NCBI GenBank assembly: GCA_002898575.1
Contig: BEHT01000020.1
Coordinates: 1-61,771 of the forward strand
DNA: 61,771 nt
Source of the DNA: a bacterium HR17
Lineage (GTDB): Bacteria > Armatimonadota > Fervidibacteria > Fervidibacterales > Fervidibacteraceae
Reading direction: 5' to 3'
A program made the translations under genes and the position numbers. The notes beneath the pieces are model-generated. The model was not told the origin of the DNA. It saw only the letters and a list, made by a program, of their open reading frames with translations, and made no database searches. Positions 60,371-61,771 of this stretch are shown piece by piece (the first letter of the stretch is position 1; each line of letters opens with the position of its first letter).

Positions 60371-61523
60371 CACCCATCCGCCTCCTCCGCTGACTGCCCG
60401 TCGGTTGACGCGCTGCGTTGACCAACAACCCCATCGCCAACAAAGTGCTCCACAGCGAAGAGCCACCGGCGCTCACGAAAGGCAGCGGGATCCCTGTCGG
60501 GGGCAACAGCCCTGCGTTGACGGCGATGTGCAGCATCGCTTGCGACCATAAAGCAAATCCCAACCCTCCTGCAGCCCCGGATGCGAACGGGTCAGCAGTG
60601 CCCGAAGCAACCCGTAGCGCCCAATAAGCCAACAAGGTGAAGAAAGCCACTACGCCCACACTGCCCAGAAATCCCAACTCTTCGCCGATGACGGCAAACA
60701 CGAAATCGTTGTGGGCTGACGGCAGGAAAAGAAATTTCTGACGGCTTTGAAACAAACCGCGTCCAAAGAGACCACCGGCGCCTAACCCCAGCGTCGCTTG
60801 GCGGGATTGGTAGTGCATTTTGGGGTCGTCACGGCGAACAAACCCATGCGCAGATTGAAGCCGTCGGTATTGGTAGGGATGTATGACAGCCGAATGGGCG
60901 AAATAGCCCAATGCCCCCAAGCCCATTAAGGTCGCGACCCACACGGGCAACGGCATGCGCGCAAACAGCAAAGCAAACGCCCCGACGGCACCTAAAATGA
61001 GGGCGCCGCTCAAATGGGGTTGCATCGCGACCAAGACGACGGTCGCAACCCATAACCCGACACCTACGAGCCACCAACCGACCTGTTGTTGCCAGCGGGT
61101 CGCCTTCCACCAGTGCGCCATGACGGCTGCTAATGCCAGCACCAATGTCACTTTCGCAAACTCCGAAGGTTGCACCCGCACATCTTTGAACGCGAGCCAT
61201 CGGGCGGCACCGCCGGCTGCCTCGCCCCAAAAAAGCGTCGCGACCAGCGCCGCTACAACGGCAACATGCAGCGCCAACGCGCAGCGCTGCACCCACCGAA
61301 AGGGACACAGCGCCGCCGCCGCAAAGAGAACGAGACCACCTGCGAGAAACAACAACTGCCGCATCGCTATAGCGAAAGCATTGCCCCAAAGTGCGTTAGA
61401 CAAGGGGTAACTGGCGCTGAACAAAAACAACCATCCCCCGCCCACACCCAACACCGTCAGGGCAAGCAACCATCGTGACGCAGCCCTTGAGGACGAAGGC
61501 AAAGCGGCGGTCTGTTCGCCCAC
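60282..61523 (-). CDS. ftsW: Peptidoglycan glycosyltransferase FtsW (SEDS family)
   Basis: Polymerises lipid II at the division septum with its partner transpeptidase. The 413-residue protein has about ten transmembrane segments and the SEDS signatures: VQPSEFAKVTLVL, AHGF..DPKMHYQSRQA..LG.GG.FG.G region (GLGAGGLFGRGLFQS), LPSAHNDFVFAVIGEELGF and the C-terminal PLPFVSAGGSS. The last ~35 residues are Arg/Gly-rich and are encoded within murG, an unusually long overlap of 89 nt, so this tail is probably not functional. Start at 61523 is the best available; murD and mraY are not upstream in the window. Confidence 0.94.
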   Translation of the reverse strand: MGEQTAALPSSSRAASRWLLALTVLGVGGGWLFLFSASYPLSNALWGNAFAIAMRQLLFLAGGLVLFAAAALCPFRWVQRCALALHVAVVAALVATLFWGEAAGGAARWLAFKDVRVQPSEFAKVTLVLALAAVMAHWWKATRWQQQVGWWLVGVGLWVATVVLVAMQPHLSGALILGAVGAFALLFARMPLPVWVATLMGLGALGYFAHSAVIHPYQYRRLQSAHGFVRRDDPKMHYQSRQATLGLGAGGLFGRGLFQSRQKFLFLPSAHNDFVFAVIGEELGFLGSVGVVAFFTLLAYWALRVASGTADPFASGAAGGLGFALWSQAMLHIAVNAGLLPPTGIPLPFVSAGGSSLWSTLLAMGLLVNAARQPTGSQRRRRMGDALGDGGRGHRGAHLPRPRYRRRRSGETA

Positions 61524-61555
61524 GCCCGATCCCCCTTTTCATCGCTCGCTCGCCG

Positions 61556-61765
61556 TTACGCTTTCAACAATCCCCACAACAGCGTCAAAAAACTGACAAG
61601 CAGCATACAGAGCCACCATCGCGCGACAGGACGCCATTGACCGTCGGCGCCCATTCCGTGCCACACCGTCGTCCAGAGCGCGATGGTGAAACCTAAAAAC
61701 CCCACCAATGCAGCAGCGACCCCTGCGGCGTTCAAATCGCTCGCGGTCAAGATGCGTTCAGGCAT
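61556..61765 (-). CDS. Small hydrophobic protein upstream of ftsW, possibly partial
   Basis: 69 residues from ATG 61765 with two hydrophobic segments (AGVAAALVGFLGFTIALW and WWLCMLLVSFLTLLWGLL). The frame remains open to the window edge two codons upstream, so the protein could be longer. It occupies the place where murD usually precedes ftsW. I recognise no family. The gap to ftsW is 32 nt, consistent with one operon. Confidence 0.55.
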   Translation of the reverse strand: MPERILTASDLNAAGVAAALVGFLGFTIALWTTVWHGMGADGQWRPVARWWLCMLLVSFLTLLWGLLKA

Positions 61766-61771
61766 TGCGTT

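Noticed and set aside
1-61771. CRISPR arrays, tRNA or rRNA genes
   Set aside because: I looked for regularly spaced repeats and for T-loop and rRNA-like segments on both strands and found none; the only tandem repeat of note is the 551-bp Uma2 duplication.

Overview
The window is 61.8 kb of GC-rich, gene-dense bacterial chromosome with short intergenic gaps, many ATGA/GTGA overlaps, and GTG or TTG starts (infB appears to start at TTG). Secreted-type Gfo/Idh/MocA oxidoreductases, a xylose-isomerase-like TIM-barrel protein, a PhyH oxygenase, DUF4380, DUF4159 and DUF4175 proteins, and a Firmicutes-like division cluster (ftsQ-DUF881-DUF1290-ftsA) suggest an uncultured, probably thermophilic bacterium of the Armatimonadota/Fervidibacter kind. 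That placement is inference from gene content; there is no rRNA or other decisive marker. I found no tRNA, rRNA or CRISPR array.

Layout. 0.5-7.6 kb (minus): an ABC-2 permease fused to an amidohydrolase with its ATPase, then the nusA-ylxR-infB cluster. 7.8-20.3 kb: carbohydrate and peripheral metabolism (oxidoreductase, galactokinase, large glycosidase-like protein, PhyH oxygenase, sugar-binding protein, DUF4380 and isomerase pair), with rpmG (L33), hemC and mscS between them. 20.3-22.7 kb: a two-gene cassette bounded by 172-bp direct repeats. It encodes a beta-class DNA methyltransferase and, overlapping it, a helix-hairpin-helix GPD DNA glycosylase with an endonuclease III-type iron-sulfur motif. 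22.8-31 kb: an AllA-like protein, a second oxidoreductase with a Gdx/SugE exporter, a second ABC exporter behind a long structured leader, a thioredoxin-like protein with an in-frame TGA at the redox position (probable selenoprotein), DUF3866, a LarA-like protein, and a very small lysine-rich peptide gene with its own promoter and terminator. 31-43 kb: metallo-hydrolase, polyprenyl synthase, exonuclease VII (xseA, xseB), a HEAT-repeat protein, ychF, two tandem Uma2 nucleases, gatA, endonuclease III and a beta-propeller lactonase. 42.3-48.9 kb: a DUF4175-DUF4159-MoxR-VWA membrane module. 49-51.8 kb: argJ, a Ppx/GppA phosphatase and a small membrane protein. 51.8-61.8 kb: the division and cell-wall cluster ftsW-murG-murC-murB-ddl-ftsQ-DUF881-DUF1290-ftsA. 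It ends in a fumarylacetoacetate-hydrolase-type gene where ftsZ would be expected.

The strongest leads are the repeat-bounded methyltransferase/glycosylase cassette, the probable UGGC selenoprotein, the compact transcription unit for a 22-residue basic peptide, the permease-amidohydrolase fusion, and the Uma2 tandem duplication whose two copies differ almost only in one short patch.
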